Positions 1 to 7,835 are shown, counted from the stretch's first letter. The stretch is 17,107 nt of DNA from CAZPHU01 sp964419255 (GCA_964419255.1 CAYQOU010000076.1:1-17107); one strand, 5' to 3'. A program made the numbers and translations. Notes: generated by a model not told the origin, from the sequence alone.

Positions 1-55
1 CGATAGTACCCACATTGACGTGAACCTTCGACCTTTCAAATTTTGCCTTCGACAT
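1..55 (-). CDS. tuf: Elongation factor Tu, N-terminal 18 codons only (runs off the left edge)
   Basis: Reading from the ATG at 55 toward 1 gives MSKAKFERSKVHVNVGTI, the start of EF-Tu just before its first GTP-binding loop. EF-Tu is the cytoplasmic GTPase that carries aminoacyl-tRNA to the ribosome. An AAGGGG Shine-Dalgarno lies a few bases upstream (about 64-70). The gene is the last member of a four-tRNA cluster on the same strand, as for E. coli tufB. The rest of the gene, including the GTPase motifs, is outside the window. Identification rests on this short stretch plus context, both of which are characteristic. Confidence 0.93.
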   Translation of the reverse strand, partial: MSKAKFERSKVHVNVGTI

Positions 56-130
56 GCTGAAAGCCCCTTAAGTTTGTGAGGTGATGCACAATCATTTACT
101 TATTCTGTTACGACCCGATCACATGAAAAA

Positions 131-204
131 AGCCCACGACGGGACTTGAACCCGTGAACCTCATCCTTACCAAGGATGCGCTCTACCGACTGAGCTACAT
201 GGGC
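131..204 (-). tRNA. tRNA-Thr, anticodon GGU
   Basis: Read on the minus strand, this 74-nt cloverleaf has a GCCCATG/CGTGGGC acceptor stem, a GGTTCAAGTCC T arm and an anticodon stem CATCC/GGATG around loop TTGGTAA, so the anticodon is GGU (Thr). The discriminator base is U. CCA is not encoded; a T run follows the 3' end. It lies 75 bp before tuf, the position of thrT in E. coli. Confidence 0.97.
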
Positions 205-220
205 AGGAAGATAAAAAAAG

Positions 221-293
221 AGCGGGCAATGAGACTCGAACTCACAACAACCACCTTGGAAGGGTGGAGCTCTACCAATTGAGCTATGCCCGC
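221..293 (-). tRNA. tRNA-Gly, anticodon UCC
   Basis: This minus-strand cloverleaf of 73 nt has an acceptor stem GCGGGCA/TGCCCGC, and an anticodon stem CCACC/GGTGG around CTTCCAA, giving anticodon UCC (Gly). CCA is not encoded. It is the third tRNA of the cluster, equivalent to glyT of E. coli. Confidence 0.97.
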
Positions 294-307
294 AATCAAT
301 TTATAAA

Positions 308-390
308 TGGGCAGGGGTGGTTTCGAACCACCGTAGGCATAAGCCAATGGATTTACAGTCCATCCCCTTTAACCACTCGGGCACCTACCC
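308..390 (-). tRNA. tRNA-Tyr, anticodon GUA
   Basis: This minus-strand class II tRNA of 83 nt has a long variable arm between the anticodon and T arms. The acceptor is GGGTAGG/CCTGCCC. The anticodon stem ATGGA/TCCAT surrounds CTGTAAA, giving GUA (Tyr). The discriminator is A and CCA is not encoded. It is second in the cluster, like tyrU of E. coli. Confidence 0.97.
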
Positions 391-425
391 ATTAAAATTC
401 AAAGACCAACTCGGCCACAAACTTC

Positions 426-501
426 TGGAGCCGATGGAGGGACTCAAACCCCCGACCGTTCGATTACAAGTCGAATGCTCTATCAACTGAGCTACATCGG
501 C
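426..501 (-). tRNA. tRNA-Thr, anticodon UGU (CCA encoded)
   Basis: This minus-strand cloverleaf has acceptor GCCGATG/CATCGGC, and an anticodon stem TTCGA/TCGAA around CTTGTAA, giving UGU (Thr). The discriminator T is directly followed by CCA (428 to 426), so this is the only one of the four tRNAs that encodes its CCA end. The other three would need a CCA-adding enzyme. It is first in the cluster, corresponding to thrU of E. coli. Confidence 0.97.
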
Positions 502-520
502 CTACGAAAAAGAGTCAACT

Positions 521-550
521 AATATAGTATGTATTGGGTCGCGAAGTCAA
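521..550 (-). promoter_or_regulatory. Sigma70-like promoter of the tRNA-tuf operon
   Basis: On the minus strand TTGACT (550-545) and TATATT (526-521) are separated by 18 bp. They match the sigma70 consensus at five of six positions each. The -10 ends 20 bp before the first tRNA, so transcription would start shortly before it. The promoter lies between the clpP stop (585) and the first tRNA. I saw no clear terminator hairpin after clpP, so some read-through from clpP is possible. Confidence 0.72.
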
Positions 551-584
551 ACAATTTTTACGTTTTTTGGTTTTTTTCCACTAT

Positions 585-1172
585 CTACTTGCCAGTACCC
601 ACTTTATCTACCAACCCGTACTTCTTGGCATCCCCCGCCGACATAAAAAAGTCACGATCGGTATCCTCCTCGATCCTTTTAACACTCTGACCGGTATGGT
701 CAGCCATAATCTTGGTCAGCTTCTCACGTATGCGAAGCATCTCCTCTGCCTGAATCTGAATATCGGAGGCCGGACCAAACATGTTTCCGGAGATCAACGG
801 CTGGTGAATCAGTACCCGCGCATGCTGCCAGGCATACCTCTTACCTTTAGCCCCAGCGCACAGAAGCACCGCCCCCATACTCGCCGCCTGCCCCATGCAC
901 ACCGTGGAGACATCTGATTTTGCGTACTGCATCGCATCATAGATCGCCAGCCCCGAGGAAATAACACCTCCCGGACTGTTGATATACAAGGTTATGTCCT
1001 CATCACCCTGACCATCATAATAGAGAATCTTTTGCACGATCGATTTCGCAGATTCGTCATTTACTTCCCCCCAGAGGAATATCTCCCGGCGCTGAAGCAT
1101 CCGCTCCTCGATCTCACGCCCAATAAATGCCCTCTTCAAATCCTCAACCACGTTATTATCTTCTTTTGCCAC
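585..1172 (-). CDS. clpP: ATP-dependent Clp protease proteolytic subunit ClpP
   Basis: ClpP is the serine peptidase that forms the degradation chamber of Clp proteases and works with an AAA+ unfoldase in the cytoplasm. With a GTG start at 1172 the protein has 195 residues, the usual ClpP size. The catalytic triad is visible: Ser98 in GQAASMGA, His123 in VLIHQP and Asp174 in DTDRD. The oxyanion-loop motif NSPGG is at 65-69. Relative to E. coli ClpP there is a two-residue insertion after His123 (HQPLISGNMFGPASDI). The frame stays open to another GTG at 1229, but the 1172 start has an AAGGAGG SD five bases upstream and the 1229 start has none. The variant resembles secondary ClpP copies of some bacteria. 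No clp ATPase gene is adjacent. The 226-bp upstream gap carries repeat copy A. Confidence 0.95.
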   Translation of the reverse strand: MAKEDNNVVEDLKRAFIGREIEERMLQRREIFLWGEVNDESAKSIVQKILYYDGQGDEDITLYINSPGGVISSGLAIYDAMQYAKSDVSTVCMGQAASMGAVLLCAGAKGKRYAWQHARVLIHQPLISGNMFGPASDIQIQAEEMLRIREKLTKIMADHTGQSVKRIEEDTDRDFFMSAGDAKKYGLVDKVGTGK

Positions 1173-1177
1173 GGGCT

Positions 1178-1196
1178 CCTCCTTTATGTATAAAGG
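1178..1196 (-). promoter_or_regulatory. clpP Shine-Dalgarno within a perfect inverted repeat
   Basis: On the minus strand CCTTTAT-AC-ATAAAGG (1196-1181) is a perfect 7-bp inverted repeat. Its 3' arm runs into the SD AAGGAGG (1184-1178), so the AAGG half of the SD would be base-paired in the folded mRNA. As RNA the likely form is a 6-bp stem with a UACA tetraloop. This is a possible translational control element for clpP, such as a thermometer-like hairpin; function is inferred. Confidence 0.5.
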
Positions 1197-1308
1197 TCTT
1201 CTATATCCAACATTTCGCGATTTCCTCACGGCGATTCTCGCTTTCCCTCTCGTCGCATAAGGGCTTCCGCGAACCGGAAAATAACCTCAGCGGCTATTCC
1301 ACCCGATC

Positions 1309-1385
1309 GCACAATTGCCCCCCCTTCCGCCCTCAAGAAATTACCCGCCTCAACCACTCAGAACCGCTCAATTTCAAGTATTTCC
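1309..1385. repeat. Dispersed intergenic repeat, copy A
   Basis: This segment aligns along its length with 7836-7920: both start GCAC(A/G)ATTGC, pass through a CCCCCTTCC block and a CCTCAAG block, and share the identical 15-mer CTCAGAACCGCTCAA (1357-1371 and 7887-7901). The 11-mer CCGCTCAATTT (1364-1374) recurs at 5875-5885. It sits in the cysS-clpP gap. Confidence 0.7.
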
Positions 1386-1398
1386 GAAAACTGTGCTC

Positions 1399-2865
1399 CT
1401 ATAGCCGACATTCCGTGATACCATCCGGTAAATCACGCACCTCCACGCCACGACTCTTAAGCTCATCACGAATGGCATCCGCAGACTGAAAATCTTTATT
1501 TTTTCGAGCTATTCGCCGCTCATACACTTTCCGCGCCACCTGCCGTGCCTGATCCTTAGAAAACTGATCTGCACCCCCCACCACCACGACCGTTGTGCCA
1601 TCATCAAACCGAAACTCCTCAACCGTTTCCACGGGCAATTGTTTCAGCAAGTCCAGGGCCAAAATCTCATCCGCCCTCACCACGGCCATTCTTTTTTCCA
1701 GTGCAGATAACGTAGTTTTCCGCAAAATGTCATAGAGTGCCGCCAGCGCGCGGGACGTATTCAGATCGTCGTACAACGCCGCGTAAAAAGAGCCTAAAAT
1801 CTCACGCTCCCGCTTCTGATCCTGCACCTCGGATGCATCCGCAATCTCTCCGGATATAAGGGCGCGAAGATTGTCCAGGCTCTTCTGTGCCGAGCGTATC
1901 CCTTCCCAGGAAAAGGTAAGAGGCGTGCGGTAATGAGCAGAGAATGTAAACAGCCGATAAGCCAGAGGATCAATCCCTTCTTCCTGAAGCCTTTCCAGGG
2001 TAATCGAATTGCCCCCACTCTTTGCCATCTTACCCGAATCCAGCGTCAACCACTCTCCATGCAACCAGAAACGAACAAACTGCTTTCCGGTTGCCGCCTC
2101 CGCCTGGGCTATCTCGTTTGTATGATGAACCCGAATATGCTCCTGCCCTCCACAGTGTATGTCGATCGGCTGCGGCAGATACTTGAGTGCCATGACACTA
2201 CATTCGATATGCCACCCGGGAAACCCTCTGCCCCACGGACTATCCCACTCCATCGCCCGCCGAACCTCGCGAGGCGAATGCTTCCATACCGCAAAATCCG
2301 TCGGGTGCTTCTTCTCCCCCATATCGATTCTGGAGCCGGCACGAAGAGTATCCGGATCGAGACGGGCAAAATCGGTATAGCGATGGAATCTGGTAGTATC
2401 AAAGTAGATTCCGTCAGAAGTCTGATAGGTATATCCCTTTTGCTCCAGCGTCTGAACCATCTGGATCATCTCTTTTATGTGCCCCGTCGCACGCGGCCAG
2501 ACATCGGGCTCGGAGATATTAAGTGCCGCAATATCCCGGCGAAAGCTTTGCGTAAAGTGCTCGGCGATGTCCCAGACAGTCTTTCCCTCCCGGCGCGCCC
2601 CCGTCTCCATCTTATCCTCACCGGTATCCTCATCACTGGTCAGATGCCCGACATCGGTGATATTGGTGACATGACGAACCGGATAGCCCAGCGACAACAG
2701 AGTGCGCTTGAGCACATCCTCCCACACGTAGGTGCGTAGATTACCTATATGAGCATAATTATACACCGTCGGACCACAGCAGTATAACCCGACCACATCG
2801 TGCATGGGTTCGAATTTTTCTTTCTGTCGAGTCGCCGTATTATATAAATGAAGTGTATCTGCCAC
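1399..2865 (-). CDS. cysS: Cysteinyl-tRNA synthetase (CysRS)
   Basis: This class I synthetase of 488 residues charges tRNA-Cys in the cytoplasm. The signature HIGH motif appears as HIGN (39-42, in AHIGNLRTYV) and KMSKS as KMAKS (in LDSGKMAKSGGNS). Probable zinc ligands are Cys29 or Cys30 in YCCGPT, Cys in GWHIECS, and His/Glu in HCGGQEH. The segment HCGGQEHIRVHHTNEIAQ differs from the common GGG-D-FPHHENEIAQ form and resembles a variant CysRS clade. The C-terminal anticodon-binding region ends with the usual KDFQSADAIRDEL. The GTG start at 2865 lies 2 nt after the purM stop (TAG-AA-GTG), with GGAG eight bases upstream inside the end of purM, which indicates translational coupling. Length and domain order are normal. 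Confidence 0.97.
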   Translation of the reverse strand: MADTLHLYNTATRQKEKFEPMHDVVGLYCCGPTVYNYAHIGNLRTYVWEDVLKRTLLSLGYPVRHVTNITDVGHLTSDEDTGEDKMETGARREGKTVWDIAEHFTQSFRRDIAALNISEPDVWPRATGHIKEMIQMVQTLEQKGYTYQTSDGIYFDTTRFHRYTDFARLDPDTLRAGSRIDMGEKKHPTDFAVWKHSPREVRRAMEWDSPWGRGFPGWHIECSVMALKYLPQPIDIHCGGQEHIRVHHTNEIAQAEAATGKQFVRFWLHGEWLTLDSGKMAKSGGNSITLERLQEEGIDPLAYRLFTFSAHYRTPLTFSWEGIRSAQKSLDNLRALISGEIADASEVQDQKREREILGSFYAALYDDLNTSRALAALYDILRKTTLSALEKRMAVVRADEILALDLLKQLPVETVEEFRFDDGTTVVVVGGADQFSKDQARQVARKVYERRIARKNKDFQSADAIRDELKSRGVEVRDLPDGITECRL

Positions 2866-2867
2866 TT

Positions 2868-3917
2868 CTAAAACTCCATCTGAACTGAACCATTGCCGCC
2901 TTCGATCCTCCCGATAATCTTTGGATCGAATGACTTGATTTCCCCGGATGCCATTACCTCTCGGGCATCTTCGGCTGCCACCACCAGAACCAAACCGATT
3001 CCCATATTAAACGTACGATACATCTCATGGTTTTCCACCCCGCCGCTATCTTGTAAAAACAGGAAGATGGGATCGGGTTTCCAGGCTTTTGCATCGATAA
3101 CCGCATTTGTGTCGGATGGAAGAATACGATCGATATTCTCCGGAAACCCCCCACCTGTTATGTGGGCACATCCCTTTATCAGCCCCCGCTCCATCAGCGG
3201 AAGCACATCACTATAACAGCGGTGAGGCCGAAGAAGCTCCTCCCCAAATGTTTTTCCGGTCGGCTCAAAAAGATCGCCATAGCTCCTTGCAGCGACATCG
3301 GTGACAATCTTACGGGCCAGACTATAGCCGTTTGTATGCAGGCCATTGCTTCGAAGGCCGATGACCACATCCCCCGGCCTGATATTTTTGCCGTCGATGA
3401 TCTTTTCCCGATCCACTACTCCCACGATCGTTCCGGCAATATCGTATTCACCCGCCTGGTAAAAGCCCGGCATTTCGGCCGTTTCTCCCCCGATGATCAC
3501 ACACCCTGCCTGCCTGCATGCACGGGACAGCCCCTCCACAATACCGGCGGTCACCTCCGGAGAAAGCTTTCCCGTTCCAACATAGTCGAGAAAATACAGA
3601 GGCTTGGCCCCGAGAACAAGGATATCATCGATACAATGATTTACGATATCCTCCCCGACAGTGGTATGAATGCCGGTCTCAAAAGCAATCTTTAACTTGG
3701 TGCCCACACCATCGACCGAAGATACCAGAACCGGATGGTCGTACTCTTTGAGCATGGATACATCAAACAACCCGCCAAACTGACCGAATCCGCCAAGCAC
3801 GTGTTCATTATACGTCGCTTTGACTAATGCGCCGATTCTCTGCCTGGTATCGTGCCAGGCAGTAAGATCTACCCCGGCATCCGCATATGTTAGTGGCCGT
3901 TTTTCATCCTCATTCAT
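2868..3917 (-). CDS. purM: Phosphoribosylformylglycinamidine cyclo-ligase (AIR synthetase)
   Basis: PurM closes the imidazole ring of AIR from FGAM using ATP, step five of de novo purine synthesis. The 349-residue product has the family landmarks in order: SSVDGVGTKLKIA near the N terminus, NHCIDDILVLGAKPLYFLDY, IGGETAEMPGFY followed by EYDIAGTIVG, GLRSNGLHTNGYSL and HITGGGFPENIDRILP. The open frame reaches 3986, but the ATG at 3917 has a GGGGAG SD seven bases upstream (3930-3925) and begins at the normal PurM start (MNEDEKRPLTYADAGVD). The gene is followed immediately by cysS. The other purine gene in the window, an AICAR transformylase, is about 9 kb away and not in this operon. I found no convincing promoter or purine riboswitch in the 275-bp upstream gap. 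Confidence 0.97.
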   Translation of the reverse strand: MNEDEKRPLTYADAGVDLTAWHDTRQRIGALVKATYNEHVLGGFGQFGGLFDVSMLKEYDHPVLVSSVDGVGTKLKIAFETGIHTTVGEDIVNHCIDDILVLGAKPLYFLDYVGTGKLSPEVTAGIVEGLSRACRQAGCVIIGGETAEMPGFYQAGEYDIAGTIVGVVDREKIIDGKNIRPGDVVIGLRSNGLHTNGYSLARKIVTDVAARSYGDLFEPTGKTFGEELLRPHRCYSDVLPLMERGLIKGCAHITGGGFPENIDRILPSDTNAVIDAKAWKPDPIFLFLQDSGGVENHEMYRTFNMGIGLVLVVAAEDAREVMASGEIKSFDPKIIGRIEGGNGSVQMEF

Positions 3918-4133
3918 GTATATTCTCCCCACATTCCGATTTCCTGCAAAGGTTGTAAAATAGATTGTCGTTGCCCTGGCTGCCAAGTGCAGCTGTCAGA
4001 TACTCAGTCACACACGAGCAAAACAGTACATTTCTCGCACCGTCGCCCCCCCGGCAGCTGACTATACACTGCAGAGCGGCGAAAAACCACCGCCGGAGTC
4101 CGGATTTTGGCGTCTACCAAATCAAACACAACG

Positions 4134-4176
4134 AAAAAAAAGCCCGGGTACAAACTTCGTGGTATCCGCGGCTTTT
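4134..4176 (-). terminator. Rho-independent terminator of the helicase gene
   Basis: On the minus strand AAAAGCC (4176-4170) pairs with GGCTTTT (4144-4138). An inner GG/CC pair extends the stem after a 2x2 internal loop, and the hairpin is followed by an unbroken run of eight T (4141-4134). It lies 17 bp downstream of the helicase stop codon. Confidence 0.65.
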
Positions 4177-4192
4177 GCCCCTTCCGCCGTAA

Positions 4193-5755
4193 TCATCGCA
4201 CATACTTAAGGAACCGGGACGGGATCGTTTTGATACTGCGGCCGGAGGATATCCGGTGGCGCACGGACAGACAGAACAGCTGGTGTTGTGCACGGGTAAT
4301 CGCCACGTAGAACAGACGACGTTCCTCTCTAAGAGTATCTTCAGTGTCTTTACTATTGAATCGCCCCATTTTTCTTAAAATGTTAAGCAAAGATCTTTCT
4401 TCTTTCTTTTTCCGCTCGCATGAGGGGAACGTTCCCTCTTCGAGATCACACACAAACACCACCGGAAATTCCAATCCCTTTGCCGCGTGGACAGTCATCA
4501 CCCGAGGCTGTTTGGGCCCATCGCACAACACAGACATTTTATTTTCGATCCAGCGACACGTTTCGTTCAGCCGGCAGAGGATGGTAATATCCGTCACCCC
4601 ATATCCCTCCGAAAACAGCTTCTGCATCCGCCGGTATATCCATTCAACCATTCTGTTCTGATCGGTAACGATTTTCTTGACTGGTTTGACGCCCTGCTGC
4701 GTGCTTTCCACGAAAATGCCGCTTTTAAGATGCTTGCGGACTGCCTGCGGTTTATCGGAAAAAATGCCGTTTGCCACCTTGAGGATCGCCGGACGGTTTC
4801 GATAATTTGTCTCTAGCCGAATCAATCGTGCCCCGTCAAAGAACCTTTCGAATGACAGGATGGGCCTGGGATCAGCGCCGCGAAAGCCGTAGATTGCCTG
4901 ATCGTCATCCCCCACCGCAAACAGCTTTGTGGTATCTCCCAGGATGTAGCGCAGGAGTTTGATCTGGAGTGGGTTGGTGTCCTGAAACTCATCGACAAGA
5001 ACCGCCTTGAACTGTGACTGCACATGTGTTGTATACCCGTCAATGGATTGACAGGCTTTAAGCACGAGTCGGATCATATCGGAAAATTCCCAGACATTTT
5101 CCTTACGTTTTTGGCGGCCATACCTTTCTACGATACCATCGAGTATGCTCTTTGCCTCGGCATCCAGAAAACTCAGCTTCTCTTCAGAGACAGTGAACTG
5201 CGAGACCAGATCATCTATTCCTCGCAAATCGTTGCGCAGAAAGCGGCGTTGCGCTGAGCTGCAACATCGTGCCAGGAGTGTCAGCCTCTCGCGTTCATCC
5301 GCCAAACGGGGGAATTTATCGTATCCAAGCCGGCCGTAAAGGGGACGACCGTTGTATAAACTTCTGAGGAGATGGAGGCAGAAGCCATGAAACGTCGATA
5401 TCGGCGGCTCGGGTATACGTGAGTCGATTCCGGGCAGTGTTTTGAGCCGCAGCTTCATTTCTTCGGCGGCTTTGCGGGTAAAAGTCAGTGCAAGGATAGA
5501 CTGCTGGGGGCAGAAGGTAACGGCACAATAGGCTATACGGCGGGTAAGAACGGCGGTCTTGCCGCACCCGGCCCCGGCCAACACCAGTGCGTGTCTGTCA
5601 AACGATGCGGACACGGCATCGCGCTGGCTTTGGTTTAATTTATCAAGAAGTTGCCTGCAGACAGGTTTTTCGTCTGTCTGAGTTTTCCCTGAACCGACAG
5701 TGTTTTGTTCACCTGTTCGGGAATCAAGCTCTCCGGGTGTTCCGGCATGCGACAC
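4193..5755 (-). CDS. Compact UvrD/Rep-type superfamily 1A DNA helicase
   Basis: The product is a predicted ATP-dependent 3'-5' single-strand DNA translocase or helicase of 520 residues. Visible SF1A motifs are the Q motif LNQSQRDAV (40-48), Walker A AGAGCGKT (60-67), motif II DEFQDTN (255-261), motif III GDDDQAIYGFRGAD (about 282-295), motif IV TNYRN (316-320), motif V TVHAAKGLEF (421-430) and motif VI EERRLFYVAITRA (477-489). Between ITILCRLN (390-397) and motif V there are only about 24 residues, where Rep, UvrD and PcrA carry about 180-200, so the 2B subdomain is essentially absent. The frame is open to 5788, but the GTG at 5755 has GGGAGG five bases upstream. The protein stops soon after motif VI and so also lacks the long UvrD C-terminal tail. 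Repair or recombination is the likely setting; the neighbours do not specify it. Confidence 0.88.
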   Translation of the reverse strand: MSHAGTPGELDSRTGEQNTVGSGKTQTDEKPVCRQLLDKLNQSQRDAVSASFDRHALVLAGAGCGKTAVLTRRIAYCAVTFCPQQSILALTFTRKAAEEMKLRLKTLPGIDSRIPEPPISTFHGFCLHLLRSLYNGRPLYGRLGYDKFPRLADERERLTLLARCCSSAQRRFLRNDLRGIDDLVSQFTVSEEKLSFLDAEAKSILDGIVERYGRQKRKENVWEFSDMIRLVLKACQSIDGYTTHVQSQFKAVLVDEFQDTNPLQIKLLRYILGDTTKLFAVGDDDQAIYGFRGADPRPILSFERFFDGARLIRLETNYRNRPAILKVANGIFSDKPQAVRKHLKSGIFVESTQQGVKPVKKIVTDQNRMVEWIYRRMQKLFSEGYGVTDITILCRLNETCRWIENKMSVLCDGPKQPRVMTVHAAKGLEFPVVFVCDLEEGTFPSCERKKKEERSLLNILRKMGRFNSKDTEDTLREERRLFYVAITRAQHQLFCLSVRHRISSGRSIKTIPSRFLKYVR

Positions 5756-5841
5756 ATGATCCTCCCGTGACCATCTCCGCCTTCTCACTGTGTAGCTGCA
5801 TCATTCGCAAGAACACTTTCGGTTTATCTACCGGTGACCTG

Positions 5842-5882
5842 TTGAGCGATTGTCTCCAGACGATTCGCCTCGATCCGCTCAA
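5842..5882. repeat. 41-bp repeat C1 with terminal inverted repeats
   Basis: The element begins TTGAGCG (5842-5848) and ends CGCTCAA (5876-5882), a perfect 7-bp inverted pair. Internally GTCT-CC-AGAC is a second small palindrome. Its 3' end shares CCGCTCAATTT with repeat A. It lies in the 258-bp gap upstream of the helicase gene. Confidence 0.55.
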
Positions 5883-5963
5883 TTTGGTTTGATAATACGC
5901 AGAGGCACATACCTGAAAACCGTTTTTCTTTTGCCGCGGGAATGTATCTCCATTTTACCGGGG

Positions 5964-6010
5964 TTGAGCGATCTTCTCGCGGCGATTCGAACAGAACCGC
6001 TTCAGCTCAG
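5964..6010. repeat. Repeat C2, related to C1 and to copies A and B
   Basis: Starts TTGAGCGAT and contains CGATTCG, like C1 122 bp earlier. It then carries CAGAACCGCT (5992-6001), the core found in copies A and B. It ends just before the stop codon of the neighbouring gene at 6014. The match is imperfect. Confidence 0.5.
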
Positions 6011-6013
6011 TTT

Positions 6014-7720
6014 TCAATGGACAGGTTTCCACTCCTGAAACCGATGCCCCCCTTTGCTCAACTCGTAATCTTTTTCCACGATCTTTTCTTCATCGGTAAC
6101 GGCTATAACATCCGCCCGTACATCGAACGGTTCCTGATTAAATGTAAACCGGTTTAAAAAATCACCACTGGTCGTAAAGACAAGCATTTCAGCTCTGTTA
6201 CCCAGGTCCACCCGCACAAACATTTTTTCTTCATCCGTCACAGCCACCACTCGCACGGCAACAACCCGGCTGCCCAGTGGATAGCTGAATTCACGAATCG
6301 TTTCCGACTCGTGCATCAGTTCGATTGCATAAGGGCACCATGCCCCGAAATGCCCGGATAGAGAGTCCTGCATACGCTGCACATGAGGGGGCAGCGATCT
6401 GCGCGAGCGGTTGATAGTCGCTTTCAGGGATTCGTTCTCCGCACGAACGATACGCGCCAGATATCCCTTTACGTTAAGCTCCTTTTCTGTCAAGATCTCC
6501 TGTTCACTGCCGACTTCATTGTACCGAAACAGAGGCAGGTGTCTGACTGTCTTTCCGGCCATACAGTCAACCGGATCGAATCGGTAGGAAAAGCCCTGCT
6601 CCCGCTTCAACAGATCTTGGTGTGCATCACTGATACTCGAGGGTTTGTAGATAGCAAGCGGTCGTTGCATCACTTCGATCTGCTTTTTGTAGAAATTGAC
6701 AACGCCATAATAGATATTTCCCATCCTGTCTACAGCCGGCAAAAACACATAACAGCTGGGGCGCTTTACCGTGTACTGCATCTTCTCCATTTCGTTTTCC
6801 CCGATAACCGCATCGGTCATCTCCCTTTTCAAGATCTTCTGATCGTATAACAGATTACCTGCCTGATCACACAAAAACAGGCGCTGATATGAGTATATCT
6901 CCTTGTTTTCCGCGGGCGTATGCACGCCGTAGTAGTGAAAGGTGTTTCCCAGCAGACACACACCGAGCGGTTCGACAAGATTTTTCTTTATCGAGGGAGC
7001 CGGATCCCTGGTGAGGCCGGGGAAAAAGGATATGTAGTTTTCATCCTCTTCCACGATGAGCGGAGAGGTAAAGGAGAAGAACCGGTCCAGTGACCACCAG
7101 CGTGTGCCGCCCTTGATCGATGTGTAGCCGACAAGGTAGGGCTGAAGAAAGCTCTTACGTTTCATCTCGTAGGTTAATGCATTGGCGGTGAGATTAAACA
7201 GGGTCGTTTGTTTAATATCTCTGAGCGCGGCAATATGTGGATATTTATCGGTCTTTCGCATAAGCCAGCCGCCAATTTTCCTGCTCATCAGGATGCTGGA
7301 ATCTCTGTCTTCGGGGTGGCGTTTGTAGAACAGGAGCGTATTATCGTCCAGCGGAAACGCACAGGAAAGAAGCGGTTTGCCCTTTTTTGACAGTTTTTTG
7401 TTTTTCCTGACTACGGAGTGACTATCTTTGAGACGTCCGCTGCGGCTGTACAGAGCATAACCTTTGGATGAATAGAAAAGAAAACTGCCATCTTGCAGAA
7501 CAACAGGTCCGGCAATCATCGACTCGATTCGCCCCTCCGGATCACATCCGAACAGGGTAGTTGTATCGTCGTTCAACTCTACGGAAAACAGTAGTTTATC
7601 CTCGACATACTGCGCGGATGTTACATCATAGAGCAAAAACACCAGACACATAAGTCCCCACGGGAAAATAGAAGTAGCGATCCCTGCGCCGGTTCTTCTC
7701 CTGTTCTGATACACCTTCAT
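6014..7720 (-). CDS. Secreted or envelope protein of unknown function, possibly beta-propeller
   Basis: I do not recognise this 568-residue protein. The ATG at 7720 is preceded by a GAGGG SD nine bases upstream. The longer frame to 7795 has no comparable SD and would bury the signal sequence. Residues 1-36 look like a Sec signal peptide: basic YQNRRR, a hydrophobic core around 18-31, and a likely cleavage near VTSA-Q. The rest has no further membrane segment. It is rich in short beta-strand-like stretches with recurring patterns such as VAVTDEEK (twice near the C terminus, about 50 residues apart), LVFTTSGDFLNRF and LFLCDQAGNLLYDQ. The recurring 'DxxGN-L-YD' and 'SGDFLNRF' style turns resemble 6-bladed propeller or NHL-type sensors, which is inference only. 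It is transcribed toward the helicase gene, across a repeat-bearing gap. Confidence 0.8.
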   Translation of the reverse strand: MKVYQNRRRTGAGIATSIFPWGLMCLVFLLYDVTSAQYVEDKLLFSVELNDDTTTLFGCDPEGRIESMIAGPVVLQDGSFLFYSSKGYALYSRSGRLKDSHSVVRKNKKLSKKGKPLLSCAFPLDDNTLLFYKRHPEDRDSSILMSRKIGGWLMRKTDKYPHIAALRDIKQTTLFNLTANALTYEMKRKSFLQPYLVGYTSIKGGTRWWSLDRFFSFTSPLIVEEDENYISFFPGLTRDPAPSIKKNLVEPLGVCLLGNTFHYYGVHTPAENKEIYSYQRLFLCDQAGNLLYDQKILKREMTDAVIGENEMEKMQYTVKRPSCYVFLPAVDRMGNIYYGVVNFYKKQIEVMQRPLAIYKPSSISDAHQDLLKREQGFSYRFDPVDCMAGKTVRHLPLFRYNEVGSEQEILTEKELNVKGYLARIVRAENESLKATINRSRRSLPPHVQRMQDSLSGHFGAWCPYAIELMHESETIREFSYPLGSRVVAVRVVAVTDEEKMFVRVDLGNRAEMLVFTTSGDFLNRFTFNQEPFDVRADVIAVTDEEKIVEKDYELSKGGHRFQEWKPVH

Positions 7721-7835
7721 ACTAATACACCCTCTTTTTTTAGACCTGTGGTAAGCGATTCTCTTGACGGCAAGATGCACGATCCATCGAGGCATACAGG
7801 CTTCAGCAATCCGGGAGATGTCTCACAGAGAGTCC

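Noticed and set aside
1173..1229. Longer clpP starting at GTG 1229
   Set aside because: No SD is present there, while the GTG at 1172 has AAGGAGG at five bases and gives a normal-length ClpP. Not fully excluded.
1933..2739. 268-codon open frame on the plus strand
   Set aside because: It lies entirely antisense within cysS, a clear gene. The composition is that of a shadow frame.
3918..4133. Purine riboswitch before purM
   Set aside because: No purine aptamer core (paired stem plus conserved junction and two GC-rich loops) is recognisable in this gap.
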